A DNA stretch of 64,000 nucleotides from Branchiostoma lanceolatum (taxonomy: Eukaryota > Chordata > Leptocardii > Amphioxiformes > Branchiostomatidae): NCBI RefSeq assembly GCF_035083965.1, contig NC_089732.1:5657383-5721382 (forward strand). Reading direction: 5' to 3'. Both the position numbers and the translations under genes were made by a program. Position 1 is the first letter of the stretch; the number at the start of each line of letters is the position of its first letter. Shown in pieces: positions 45,601-53,206 of this stretch. The notes beneath the pieces are model-generated. The model worked only from the letters and a program-made list of their open reading frames with translations. It searched no databases and had not been told where the DNA came from.

Positions 45601-45946
45601 CAAAATTGAAATGAATGAATTTCCAATATTGATGTTACTGATTTTCCCCTGTCCGCAGACGGAGCTCCACAACCTCCAGCCCAACTCCCACTTTGTGCAG
45701 TGCCGCATCGACACCAAGGGCGCCCGCAGCGCCAAGAACTTCTTCAACCCCAACCGCCCCCGCGAGGACGAGCTCGACGAGTTCCTGGCCAACCTGTTCT
45801 ACGAGGCCATGAAGGAGGAGTCGCGGAGGGAGGGGGGCGCCGCCCCGCCCGGCCACGCCCCTGGACACCCTCCGCCCCAGCCCCAGGACTTCGCCGGCGC
45901 CCAACCCAAGAAGGGGGGCGGGAAACGGCGGAAGAAGAGGCGGTGA
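30575..45946 (+). CDS. DNAJC14: DNAJC14-type ER membrane J-domain co-chaperone, complete 16-exon gene
   Basis: Joined exons: 30575-30600, 34656-34740, 35649-36434, 37037-37244, 37393-37560, 38365-38541, 39055-39496, 40328-40440, 40936-40987, 41248-41332, 41811-41879, 42230-42289, 42920-42967, 43780-43899, 44789-44890, 45659-45946. All introns are GT-AG, all phases agree, and the total is 2829 nt (942 aa plus TGA). Order seen: TPR-like helix pair (about residues 10-55), long Ser/Pro/Lys-rich low-complexity region, acidic Glu run and basic stretch (exon 6), hydrophobic segments near 500-520, 529-547 and 608-640, J domain with HPD at 711-713, Cys4-type zinc ribbon (780, 783, 802, 805), conserved DITEWA-type segment, and a basic Lys/Arg tail. 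The C-terminal half matches vertebrate DNAJC14 (DRIP78), an ER-membrane J protein that stimulates Hsp70 and is involved in dopamine D1 receptor export. The start ATG has an ideal Kozak context (gccgccacgATGG). The TPR-like N-terminus is not what I recall of vertebrate DNAJC14. Confidence 0.93.
31699..31760. mobile_element. Fragment of a TA-MITE end
   Basis: TACTGTAAATTCTCTTCGCG followed by a TTAATTTCGC word; no right end found nearby. Confidence 0.4.
32471..32648. mobile_element. Family A MITE in DNAJC14 intron 1
   Basis: Left end slightly eroded (GTAGATACAGAAATGTTCGC), right end AATGCATTTACAGTA intact. The arms match the other family A copies. Confidence 0.7.
33175..33377. mobile_element. 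Degenerate family A-related MITE in DNAJC14 intron 1
   Basis: ATTGTAAATCTTTAAAC at the left and GTAAATGCGTTTACAATAT at the right, with a GGTGACCTCTCC internal word also found at the exon 4 donor element. Confidence 0.5.
34415..34627. mobile_element. TA-flanked palindromic MITE, family A, just before DNAJC14 exon 2
   Basis: Intact ends TACTGTAAATGCAGAAATG and AATGCATTTACAGTA. It stops 28 bp upstream of exon 2, so it covers the region where the branch point would be expected to begin. Confidence 0.82.
34656..34740 (+). CDS. DNAJC14: DNAJC14-type gene, exon 2 (TPR-like helix A)
   Basis: 85 nt; enters at phase 2 and leaves in frame. Encodes VTAEERFESAQVCLSQGEV and continues to EEAHRLLQE. The spacing of Ala, Leu, Gly and Glu-Ala is that of a TPR helix pair continuing into AVRLDPSN in exon 3. 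The acceptor is TGTTGTGTACAG and the donor GTACGT. A TA-flanked MITE ends only 28 bp before the exon. Confidence 0.88.
35649..36434 (+). CDS. DNAJC14: DNAJC14-type gene, exon 3 (large cytosolic exon)
   Basis: 786 nt, phase 0 at both ends (262 codons). Starts AVRLDPSNIVYKDSL, completing the TPR-like unit, then runs into a low-complexity Ser/Pro/Gln/Lys-rich region (residues about 65-299) with no recognisable domain. Acceptor CCCTCCCTAG, donor AAG|GTAAAC. Strong GC contrast with the flanking introns. Confidence 0.9.
36605..36936. mobile_element. hAT-like MITE, DNAJC14 intron 3
   Basis: Perfect 13 bp inverted ends CAGGGCTCGAAAT and ATTTCGAGCCCTG around 332 bp. The interior repeats GTGGGTGCA and GTGCACC words. 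CAGGG-type ends are usual for hAT elements, but I see no clean 8 bp duplication. Copies or parts are at 8800-8905, 12630-12807, 31515-31557, 38582-38665 and 38937-39010. Confidence 0.65.
37037..37244 (+). CDS. DNAJC14: DNAJC14-type gene, exon 4
   Basis: 208 nt, phase 0 to phase 1. Ser/Asp-rich sequence without a known domain, likely disordered. Acceptor GGTTTTACCAG. The donor is G|GTACTGTAAA, where the intron bases match the terminus of a TA-flanked MITE. The following intron is only 148 bp and is made largely of repeat sequence. Confidence 0.85.
37246..37345. mobile_element. Truncated TA-MITE and other repeat making up DNAJC14 intron 4
   Basis: TACTGTAAACCTTGG begins on the exon 4 donor; GGTGACCTCTCCACCGTG is a family word. 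From about 37330 the intron matches the repeat seen at 14066-14100 (AGGAGAAGG-type word GGGAGAAGGTTAAA). Confidence 0.55.
37393..37560 (+). CDS. DNAJC14: DNAJC14-type gene, exon 5
   Basis: 168 nt, phase 1 to phase 1. Low-complexity hydrophilic linker containing ARTRHAVDELYCSGDLGT. Acceptor TTGACCACAG, donor CAG|GTAGGG. Its GC content is much higher than that of the surrounding intron. Confidence 0.85.
38120..38215 (+). mobile_element. SINE 3' tail, DNAJC14 intron 5
   Basis: CCAGCAGACTAACCCCCTTC, GTGTGGCCCAAGAGCTGTAG and GAAGGATTTTAAC match the tail of the SINE at 43055. A tRNA-like head may lie at 37575-37650 with the 10283-type repeat inserted between. Confidence 0.45.
38365..38541 (+). CDS. 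DNAJC14: DNAJC14-type gene, exon 6 (acidic and basic tracts)
   Basis: 177 nt, phase 1 to phase 1. Encodes a run of Glu broken by one Gly (GAG repeats), then a strongly basic Arg/Lys segment ending KKQRKGGGKK. Acceptor TTTGTTTCCCAG, donor AAAG|GTGTGG, which is weak at +3 to +6. The last about 34 nt plus downstream intron are duplicated about 180 bp further on, giving a second copy of the donor. Confidence 0.82.
38508..38860 (+). repeat. Tandem duplication of the exon 6 end plus following intron
   Basis: The block starting CCAAGAAACAGAGAAAGG at 38509 recurs at 38690, including the donor AAAGGTGTGG, the CAAAGTTMATTTTT stretch and a CTTGAATCTAAA-like end (period about 181 bp). The second copy carries the last about 34 exonic bases and a decoy donor. 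Confidence 0.8.
39055..39496 (+). CDS. DNAJC14: DNAJC14-type gene, exon 7 (membrane segments)
   Basis: 442 nt, phase 1 to phase 2. Encodes GLWHSNNKAVMMAREVMLGF and onward: hydrophobic helices at about residues 500-520 and 529-547, an amphipathic Trp-rich stretch, then a third helix (LYGAVSLVVFLLVLTYLLL) continuing into exon 8. This is the membrane-anchoring block that precedes the J domain in DNAJC14. Donor ATG|GTGAGT. Confidence 0.92.
39839..40327 (+). repeat. Minisatellite of duplicated splice acceptor/exon 8 start (8 units)
   Basis: Eight tandem units of about 52-71 bp beginning near 39839, 39901, 39972, 40041, 40093, 40149, 40208 and 40266. Each starts AGGGCATACAGAGC or a close variant and most run through GTCTGCTATGTGACTTAA to a GTACCATGTA-rich tail. 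The ninth partial unit is the real exon 8 boundary (40326 onward). The array therefore derives from the intron 7/exon 8 junction. Confidence 0.92.
40328..40440 (+). CDS. DNAJC14: DNAJC14-type gene, exon 8
   Basis: 113 nt, phase 2 to phase 1; encodes AYRAVCYVLSAVLRRDRKGR and onward. It completes the last hydrophobic segment and its basic flank. The acceptor TATACAG and the first 24 exon bases are repeated eight times in the intron just upstream (39839-40327). This copy is chosen because only here is the frame open into the following exons. Confidence 0.87.
40501..40803 (+). mobile_element. tRNA-like SINE
   Basis: The head resembles tRNA promoter boxes (GCTCAACTGGTAGTGGCCT as A box, GGGTCAGTCCTGGG as B box). 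The tail (GGGGGAAGGGCTAGCAACCC, then GGCACTA and CAACAGCAACAAC) is shared with 43990-44105. It sits in DNAJC14 intron 8. Confidence 0.55.
40936..40987 (+). CDS. DNAJC14: DNAJC14-type gene, exon 9
   Basis: 52 nt, phase 1 to phase 2. Encodes GEEAVRRLLSMKDRDPW, the helical lead-in to the J domain (vertebrate DNAJC14 has a similar EE-RLL-DP run before its J domain). Acceptor TTTTTTTATTTAG, donor GAG|GTAAGT. Confidence 0.88.
41248..41332 (+). CDS. DNAJC14: DNAJC14-type gene, exon 10 (J domain with HPD)
   Basis: 85 nt, phase 2 to phase 0. Encodes SILGVRRDACADDVKKYYRR and then QAVLVHPDK. The HPD tripeptide (residues 711-713) needed to stimulate Hsp70 ATPase is intact. Acceptor CCGTGTCCAG; donor AAG|GTACTGTAAT, whose intron bases are the terminus of a TA-flanked element spanning 41334-41559. 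Confidence 0.93.
41334..41559. mobile_element. TA-flanked MITE, family B, starting on the exon 10 donor
   Basis: TACTGTAATTCAG begins at the T of the exon 10 GT donor and the element ends AAGAATTACAGTA. Internal words CACGGTGGCGGCAAGTG and GGGGTGACCGTG are shared with the other family B copies. Confidence 0.78.
41811..41879 (+). CDS. DNAJC14: DNAJC14-type gene, exon 11 (J domain helix III)
   Basis: 69 nt, phase 0 at both ends. Encodes NQLPGAEEAFKILGHAFEVL and ADP, the classic post-HPD part of a J domain. Acceptor CTTTTGTTTCAG, donor CCG|GTAAGA. Confidence 0.93.
41917..42133. mobile_element. Family B MITE with family A-like left end, DNAJC14 intron 11
   Basis: The left end reads like family A (TGCGGTGGTTTTATTTTGC) and the rest is family B through AAGAATTACAGTA. 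It is in the same orientation as the copy in intron 10, so either a chimera or a segmental copy. Confidence 0.6.
42230..42289 (+). CDS. DNAJC14: DNAJC14-type gene, exon 12
   Basis: 60 nt, phase 0 at both ends. Encodes MKRREYIQQKSNKTKVDEAM, the KR-EY end of J-domain helix IV and the start of the following linker. Acceptor TATGTTCCAG, donor ATG|GTATGT. Too short for an ORF scan; placed by homology and phase. Confidence 0.88.
42920..42967 (+). CDS. DNAJC14: DNAJC14-type gene, exon 13
   Basis: 48 nt, phase 0 at both ends. Encodes EEFFGQLEELRQRLQE, a helix equivalent to the FLSKLQDDLKEA-like helix after the vertebrate DNAJC14 J domain. Acceptor TTTTTCCCGCAG, donor GAG|GTGGGT. Confidence 0.85.
43055..43350 (+). 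mobile_element. tRNA-like SINE
   Basis: GTCCCTGTGGTGTAGTGGTC (A box) and GGGGTTCAAGCCCC (B box) make a tRNA-like head. The tail (GTGTGGCCCAGGGCTATG and GGGAGGATTTTAAC) is shared with 38120-38215. The cloverleaf does not close into an intact tRNA. Confidence 0.6.
43780..43899 (+). CDS. DNAJC14: DNAJC14-type gene, exon 14 (zinc ribbon)
   Basis: 120 nt, phase 0 at both ends. Encodes AIYTMRCDRCGEKHRRVPMD and onward to CTRCNTHHCANE. Two CxxC knuckles (residues 780/783 and 802/805) form the zinc-binding module typical of DNAJC14 C-termini. Acceptor CTATCCCTCCAG, donor GAG|GTGAGA. Confidence 0.93.
43990..44105 (+). mobile_element. SINE 3' tail
   Basis: TAGGGGAAGGGCTGGAAAC to GGCACAACAAGGGGTCAACA, ending in a CAACAACAAC run; matches the tail of the SINE at 40501. 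The head is missing. Confidence 0.5.
44120..44170. mobile_element. Fragment of a family A MITE left end
   Basis: TACTGTAAATCATAAAATG and a TTTTATGTTCATG word; truncated. Confidence 0.4.
44789..44890 (+). CDS. DNAJC14: DNAJC14-type gene, exon 15
   Basis: 102 nt, phase 0 at both ends. Encodes GDIWVETTMMGFKWHYFAVM and DSEVCDITEWARCQ, a highly conserved block of DNAJC14 (the G-D-W-E, YFA-MD and DITEWA positions match the vertebrate protein). Acceptor GTACATACAG, donor CAG|GTGTGT. Confidence 0.93.
45659..45946 (+). CDS. DNAJC14: DNAJC14-type gene, terminal coding exon 16
   Basis: 288 nt including the TGA at 45944-45946. Encodes TELHNLQPNSHFVQCRIDTK and onward, a Leu/Phe helix (DELDEFLANLFYEAM), a Pro/Gly-rich stretch and a Lys/Arg tail (KKGGGKRRKKRR). 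The ending resembles the basic tail of vertebrate DNAJC14. Acceptor CCCCTGTCCGCAG. Very GC-rich relative to its flanks. Confidence 0.92.
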   Translation, partial: TELHNLQPNSHFVQCRIDTKGARSAKNFFNPNRPREDELDEFLANLFYEAMKEESRREGGAAPPGHAPGHPPPQPQDFAGAQPKKGGGKRRKKRR

Positions 45947-46370
45947 TGGAGCCCTCGGTGCTAGGACTGCTCTCATTGGACCGGAGTTAGGATCACACTT
46001 GCAGGGGTCAAAGGGCATGATAGATTTCATGAGGTGCCTATGACATCACCGGGGCGGCCTTGTGACATCACCAATTGCCTGTGACATCATTGGTGTTACA
46101 TCATCGATCATGTGACCCTAGAGCAATGGTAGATGGCAAGAAAATGTAAACGTTGTAATCCTAGCCCAGCTTCCATAGACAAGTATTGTACGTTATCCAT
46201 GATTACTGCCGATGTTGCCCTGAATATGTATCTTTTTTACAAAGGTCCTTGATACTCAACCAAATATAGTACTGCAGTGCATTTGAATAAGATATTTTCC
46301 TTTGTATAAGACAATATGTTTTCTGCAAATTTGATGTATCAGCTATTATTTAGTGGGAGGGGAAAGCTTG

Positions 46371-46376
46371 AATAAA
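46371..46376 (+). terminator. Candidate poly(A) signal of the DNAJC14-type gene
   Basis: AATAAA about 425 bp after the stop codon, followed by a G-rich stretch (GTGAGGAAGG). It is the first canonical hexamer in the 3' UTR that I noticed; cleavage position is not determined. Confidence 0.5.
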
Positions 46377-48124
46377 AAAAGGCTACTGAAAGTGAGGAAG
46401 GAAGCTCAATCTATCAGCTGCCACTTTGCAGGATTTTTAATACAAGAAGAACTTATTTTCTGCATTCTGTTACTGCATTTGCATGTCTTAACATTTTCAG
46501 ACAAATCCTTTAGTCACACCTTGCCCATGACATTAGGAAAACCCTATGAAAATACTGAATGTCAAGTAGCAAGTACTTATCAAAGACGTAGCAGTTTTTG
46601 CAAAAACAGAGCTGGACACAGTTGTAGCATTTTAAAGCGAATATTGGGATTTAGTTTTGTTCATTCAGCTTGTCTGATCATTGCTGGTCCTTGCGTACCC
46701 TGATAATTATAAATGATTTTTGCCAGACTCCTAGAAAAATGTCATCAGGAAAAAAAGGGGGACAGCAATCTCTCAATGACCGCATGTGACCAGTGCTATA
46801 CATTACAAACCTATACTGTTCAGCTGTAGAGATAGATTTGTTTATTTTGTACGAAGATGTTCCAGTAGTTTTGTTATTGTTGGGATTTAGAAATGTAGTT
46901 GTGGTCCTATCTTCTCATCATGGCACACTGCACAATGTGGCAATCATTTTGCAGACATGTTGATTGGTCAGCATAGGAAAAGGTATTAACATTAATTGTT
47001 TTATGAAAAGTATATCATATCACAGCAAAACCTGCTATTGTATGTCCTGGGTTGCTGTTGTTTAAAGAAAGCCATTTAAAAAAAAACAATTTATTAGATG
47101 TTTACAAGAAGTATTTCTTTTGTAATTTGTGTATGATCTTTTGTTAAGGGTAAAAGCTGTTATAGAAACGATTATGATACTGGACAACACAGCAAGAATG
47201 AATCAGTTGACAATCTTGCACAACACTGTATTCGCTTGCACATTCATGACTTAGCCGTATGCCGTTTTTGAAGACAGTGTCAGGTGCATCAAGCTCCGTG
47301 ATGTGTATTTCTCAAATTATGTGTTGCTTTAAGTGCCTTAAGAATGTAAATGGTACAATATCCTCTTCGGCTTTGTCACAGCAGCAACAACAATCTTTCA
47401 AAACCAAGTAGACAAAGAAAACTCATGATTTTGAAACCATTTTTTATTCAATAGAAACCTGTCCATATTTAGTAAAGTTGTCAAAGAGTCACCCTGAAAA
47501 AACCCTCTCGTTCACTCTAAAGCCACACAACAATTGGAATCCCACTTCCATCTTAAAAGTGCAATTGGTTTTCTCAACACTGAATACTGCAGAGCAGTTT
47601 CTTTGTTATAACACTAGTTTGTGATTTTCACATGTATGAAGTAAGCTGCTATGAAAAATAATGTCATTATCATCACAATGCAGCTCTTTTCACAATATGC
47701 ATTTGTTTTACTTCATTACAATGTGAAATGACTACATACAACACTGGACCATGAAAATGATTGCTATTTTCCCTCGTACAATTGTCTTGGTGATTATAGA
47801 AGTATACTGATCTTAACGAATGTCAAGGAAAATGATAAAGTGATTGGATATAGGTTTCCTAGCCTGTTAGGTGGTACAGTGTGGTTGGTAGTCTGGGATA
47901 TGGACACTGCTGTTTATTTCTGCTATGTGCCAAATCAGTGGATGTAATTTGAAAGTTTCCCTTGTTTCCTCTACTGTATTCCTGAAACGTGAGCAGATGG
48001 TAGCCACTAGTAGTAAAGTTATTGAATGAAAGCATCAGGGTGTCTGTCATTAATGCTGTTTGGTATGCTCCACTGACTGTACTAGTACTTTAAATCAATG
48101 TGCTATTATCACCACCAAGTGCAA

Positions 48125-48245
48125 ACGTATATTACGTACATAAATTTATTTGCTCCACACGTGCACTTTGTGGAACTGTCGCAAGGGTCGGCATGTTAGG
48201 CTGCCATTCGGCGCCAGCAGGTGACCTCAATACGACCTTCCCCAA
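48125..48245 (+). repeat. Dispersed repeat pair (with 57215-57310)
   Basis: CTTTGTGGAACTGTCGCAAG, ATTCGGCGC and GTGACCTCAATACGAC occur in both places in the same order, about 9 kb apart. Confidence 0.65.
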
Positions 48246-48794
48246 CCGAAGTCAGGTACCCATATGTGGACGCATTTTCGAATACAAAGTCCGATATAAA
48301 TCTGAAAAATCCAAATCCCTTTATGAGCCTTACGCAGTTTCCCCATTCCCGAAAAGATCGGAATTTGGCAACTTGGTAGTCGTTTTAACACTTTTCCCGG
48401 GGCGGCGGGAAGCGGTACTGCAGAATAGGCTCGCATATTGTACTCGTATACCGTCCTGACTTCGCAAAGTGTGAAAAGACATTAAGCTTAAAGCCAGTGA
48501 ACACTTTCTCAAAAAGGTCCAGACGTTTTTCACGCACATTTAGCATGACATTTGAGACTTTTACAAACACCAAGTGACACGGAAAGAATCGATTTGTAGG
48601 CGCCGCGCGAGGAGCCCATGAAACATCATGTCCGCCCGTCGAAGCGCCACCTACATCCATTCACACGTCACACAATGAGTATTAAAGTTAGGGATATATT
48701 TGGTCATTATCCGCTCTCCATTGACAAAATTTGGCCTTTTACTCAACTGTTCATCCGCTTAAATGGGTTAAGGAACTGTCAGAGGAGTCCAACC

Positions 48795-48845
48795 GTCACT
48801 CAGAAAACATTATGATCTTACACCCCAACATCTGCTTGGAGACCT
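48795..48845. mobile_element. Right end of a family D element
   Basis: CAGAAAACATTATGATC to CCAACATCTGCTTGGAG; matches the right end of the copy at 28705. Confidence 0.45.
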
Positions 48846-49205
48846 TACCTGTTTCCCACGACAACTCTGGGCTTTTACTTGATGCGTGTCTGGCGGCATA
48901 GAAAAGCCCTGCGCGCGACTGGCTGAAGGATGTTTGATAAACCTCCTTGATGTGACCAATGTCCTTGATGTGACCCAGGCAGTCCACACGTTTTACACGT
49001 CACGTTTGTTTCTATATTGGATAAACCAGTAACGTTATAGATGTATGGCCGCCGTCAGGGCATATTGGTTTGGTTAGGATTATCTACAACAATGTTATCG
49101 ATAAGGTGATACCAAGGAGTGTATAACGCCCCCCTCCCACCCTTAAAAACGCTAATGAATGCGTCAAAATTTGGAACGCTCTTCTGGGCTTGTTCTCCCT
49201 CACTG

Positions 49206-49384
<179 letters not shown>

Positions 49385-51861
49385 CTCCTCAGATGATTGA
49401 TGAATGACAAAGGTCTTTTTTCTTCCCGCAGTCAAAAGTATTCCATTGGCTTAAACATTTTATATACAACACATTTTGGGTCGAAATCTCCCATTTTGTC
49501 ATCAATCAAGTGGGTAGTTCAACGAGAGTTTTAAATCATAGGTGTTGTTTTAAGAATCTGACTGTGTAAGGAGTAAGCCTCGGTAAGGAGTCAGTCAACT
49601 ACCGGAGGATGATAGTACGTGTTATTTTGTAGGCTGAATCTTTTTTCATCATTTCTGTAAGTATTTGCTACTTCATCTATTGGACATACACTAGTTAGTA
49701 AACCATAGATTCTACTACTACTATTCTAGTGACTACTACTAATACTTCTACTACTACTGCTATTCTAGTGACCACCACAAAAATATTAAACTCTCGCTAT
49801 CATTCCCAGTAACACATTCACGTACACTCGTTTTCACCTAGTCACTCTAAATTCTTTGAGATAAAATAGTTTGTAGCGCAGCAACTTCAACAACATTTTG
49901 GCTTAGAGAAATCGCCTTTGGCCCTAGAGTCGTTTATAGTTGACTTACCTGCCAAATCAAATACAACTTAAATTGAACCTTATCAATCCTGGCCATTTAC
50001 CGATCCCAGTCTATCACTGAAAGAATGTTCAAATTGCATATACAACAGACTTTAGGGACGTTTTTTTGTTACATGTACAGATGACGTGTTGTTTTCTTGA
50101 GGACCGACGAATGCTGTCGATGCTATGCCCCACTTGGTTTAATTGGAAGAAGCATCGTCAACAAGAAGTCTAAAGTATAAAGTTGAGTCCGCCGGTCTGT
50201 TTGCCTGTTTGCTATGGTTTCGCACACACGAGGGGTCAGTATATTCACCGATAAGCCTCTTCAAATAAACTATATGTAATGACTGGTAAATTAAGTGCCT
50301 ACATTAAGAATTAGATATGTCAGAACGTGTGTGGAAAGGGGGAGGGGGGTAAACAAAACGTCAAACAAGGTTGGTGGTATGATAAATACGTTGATGGCCG
50401 TTGGCACATAACGAAGCCGCCGAGCGACAAATGTTTATATTGGACGTAGCGATGTTATTGTAATGGCTTTTTTCGTGTTTCAACATTTCGGTAGACTGAA
50501 CTAAGTAGGCGAACATTTTAAAGTACACTTCAAAACATATGCCGCAGCCAACACCGTACTATAGGGACGGATTCTCTCAATACACTAGCCACATACATGA
50601 TCTAAATTTATCTATGAATGACCTGGATTTAAAGGAATTGAAAGTGATTAATCACGTCTTTCAAGATGACTAAAAGCTTTCTTTCAAGTCCCCTGGACTC
50701 TTTTGCCCCAAGGATCGTTCCTATGGCAACCTAGCACAATACATAGTCTCAAAGAATGCATAATTGATCATCTAACCAGCTGTCAGCAAACGTATTGTTT
50801 GCTTCTTTTCTCTCTCCGGACGTTTCTAATTGTGACATATCATATGTTTCAGGCCTGTGGGTACAGATTGAATTAACTACAGAGATGTTTTGTTGCTGAA
50901 TATATTTTGTACAACACAGTGCCCTTTCCTTTCAACCGGGTAGATCCTACTACAATAACAAGAAACGTAATCCTTAAAATCTTTGGAGAAGACTAAGATG
51001 TCCTTAAGGTGATGTGGGTTTAAGCGGATCAACAGAAGAATAACTTCAAAGGATCGTTAGAATGATGACGCTTTGTTCGGTGATGATTACACACAAATCC
51101 TGGTGGGCGTGTAAAAGTAAGGAAAGCAGATACATTGATATCATACATGCCTCATACAAAGTATTATTACATTGCTATGTACAAAACGTATACACTAACG
51201 ACATAACGTATCAAACTACATTATCAGAAAGGATAGTAAGCTATAACTTCTGCAGAACAATATAGGGACGAACTAGGAAGGATCGAGGGGCAGGGGGCGT
51301 GACATGATACAATCATAAGGAAATAACACTTTACTTGTGAAAGAAAGTAAAAAGTGAAATATGTGTAACGTTATATTCACGTATTGCTAACCTATAAAAA
51401 TGCACGTTGATATTTGCTCTGTCCTTCCCAATGTAGTATTACTTGTTCGTCCCTTTATATCTAGCACTAACTTTGTCAACTCCAGTCTTATGCTACATGT
51501 ATCTGTAATAAGGTCCGATCTTAAACATTACTGTACATGGTAACGCGTTACAAAAATGGAAAAACCTAATATATACAAAAGGTGTGTGTTTGGAGCACAG
51601 GCAAAGCAATATTGGTGCGAAATATTCAGATATCGGGCACAAAATTATTATTCTTTATCTACCAAATTGATATGTACCCGTTATAGAATGAAATGATAAC
51701 CCTTAGTACATCACCACGATGTTTCTCAGAAGTTGTCCTCAAAAGTGAAAACGAAGATGTAACATATTCACAGGGAATTCCTAGTACTGTACTTGCATAA
51801 CTTGACGGTTGCACGGTTGAGATATGAGAATCCTTCGTTACGGTCGAGAACTTGCAGAATT

Positions 51862-52521
51862 TCATTCAAAATACACCCCATATACAGTAGCCACCGCAAA
51901 CAACGACTCATTTCTGTAGGTGGCCGTGGCGTAGTTGTCGGTGGACTGGTCCCACAGACACCGACTGCCCAGTTCCACGGTATTGTTGTCCGTCTGTCCG
52001 ATACAGACATGGCTGACGATTTTGTACCGCGAGAAGTTGAGCTCCTTGACTCTGTTCTTCAAGACGTCTGCCAGGATGGTGGTCAGGTTCGCGCTCGTTC
52101 CCGGGTCGTACTTCTCGTTCTCCAGGTACTGTTGTAACACCATGTTCATCACGGCTTCCACTTTAGCGGGGGAGAACTTCTTCCCTTCGTCGGGAGTCAT
52201 TTTGTACGTGTTCTCCTGCTTGGTTTTCGCGCGCCGCCCGCGGCTGGACTGCGACGTGCCCGCGAAGCTCATTCTCCGCGACATGATGGTGCTGAGAGCG
52301 ACCATGGAGAATCTCTTCAGCGGGGAGAACTTGCTCCCTCCCCGAAGCTCTCTCCGTTGGAAGCCGGTGGTCCTGCCCGTCCCCGCGGTCATGCTGCTCT
52401 CCTGTGACCCTATAGACGACGCCCGGTTCGTCGTCTTGCGGAGCGGGGACGACACCGACGCTCCCTCCATGGCGTTGAAGCGGTCCAAACTCTCCTCTGT
52501 CAGCTGGCTGACTGAAGCCAT
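51862..52521 (-). CDS. Tctex1-domain dynein light chain protein (DYNLT5/TCTEX1D type), intronless
   Basis: 219 aa in one exon, ATG 52521 in good context (GCCGAGATGG), stop 51862-51864. The N-terminal about 100 residues are Ser/Arg-rich and probably disordered (SSLRK/SSIGSQESS-like, then RRMSF). From about residue 105 there is a Tctex1 domain: MTPDEGKKFSPAKVEAVMNM, ILADVLKNRVKELNFSRYKI, then the hallmark CIGQTDNNTVELGSRCLWD and the SLFAVATVYGVYFE end. Tctex1 proteins are light chains of cytoplasmic and axonemal dynein. The long N-terminus and YGVYFE ending are closest to the TCTEX1D1/DYNLT5 and TCTEX1D4/DYNLT4 group; I cannot choose between them. The codons before the ATG stay open for eight triplets but have no other ATG. 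Confidence 0.88.
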   Translation of the reverse strand: MASVSQLTEESLDRFNAMEGASVSSPLRKTTNRASSIGSQESSMTAGTGRTTGFQRRELRGGSKFSPLKRFSMVALSTIMSRRMSFAGTSQSSRGRRAKTKQENTYKMTPDEGKKFSPAKVEAVMNMVLQQYLENEKYDPGTSANLTTILADVLKNRVKELNFSRYKIVSHVCIGQTDNNTVELGSRCLWDQSTDNYATATYRNESLFAVATVYGVYFE

Positions 52522-52757
52522 CTCGGCAGCTGACGTAGCACCCACTCACACGTGTCGACAAATCACACACAGGCTAAGCCTTGAAAACTTAATCCCTGAA
52601 TACTAATTTGTGCAAACCCAGGGAGAAAGTACACAGTACTGTCCTTGAAACCGGGTCGCTAGGGTCTGAATGGGGTGGTGGCGCCGTGCAGTAATACGCG
52701 GTAGTGAGCTTCTTTTGTGGCCTGCGGTCTCGGTAGAAATCCGCCCTGAATGGACAA
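52522..52757 (-). other. Upstream region/possible 5' UTR of the Tctex1 gene
   Basis: On the minus strand, GTCCATTCAG|GGCGGATTTC near 52735-52750 would be an acceptable splice acceptor, so a 5' UTR exon may lie further upstream. No start site or TATA box could be fixed. Confidence 0.25.
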
Positions 52758-53072
52758 ACAACAACGGGTTAGATCCCACAAAGAGATCCTTTCACGAGGA
52801 TCTATGTGAATAAAGAAGTAGACCACATTCATGTACTAGACATATAGTCCGTTTACAATAGACAAGCATGACACTATATATAGTATATAGGCTACAACTT
52901 TACAAGCTACTGTCATAATGACTCAAAGAGAATGTTTTACATGTACGTATTCGTTTACGGTTTTATACTTTCCTATAACGTGGAACGCATAATGTTATTG
53001 TTATAGGCACTTCGTCTGAAGTGGGGAGGGACCTTAACAGGTGTCATTAGCGACAAAATTATCCTAAGATGC

Positions 53073-53206
53073 GCGTGTGTGTGTTTGTTTGTGCTATGTG
53101 TATGTGTGTGTGTGTGTGTGTAATTTATGCATATGTGTGTGTGTGTGTGTGTGTGTATGTGTGTGTGCACGCGTATGTATGTGTGTGTGTTCGTGTGTGT
53201 GTGTAT
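53073..53206. repeat. (TG)n interrupted microsatellite
   Basis: TG runs interrupted by TATG and GCACGCG. Confidence 0.93.

Noticed and set aside
48100-48459. 119-codon plus-strand frame
   Set aside because: Its first third is the dispersed repeat shared with 57.2 kb; no domain in the rest.
51935-52606. Long plus-strand frame opposite the Tctex1 gene
   Set aside because: Antisense shadow; the minus-strand frame carries the domain.
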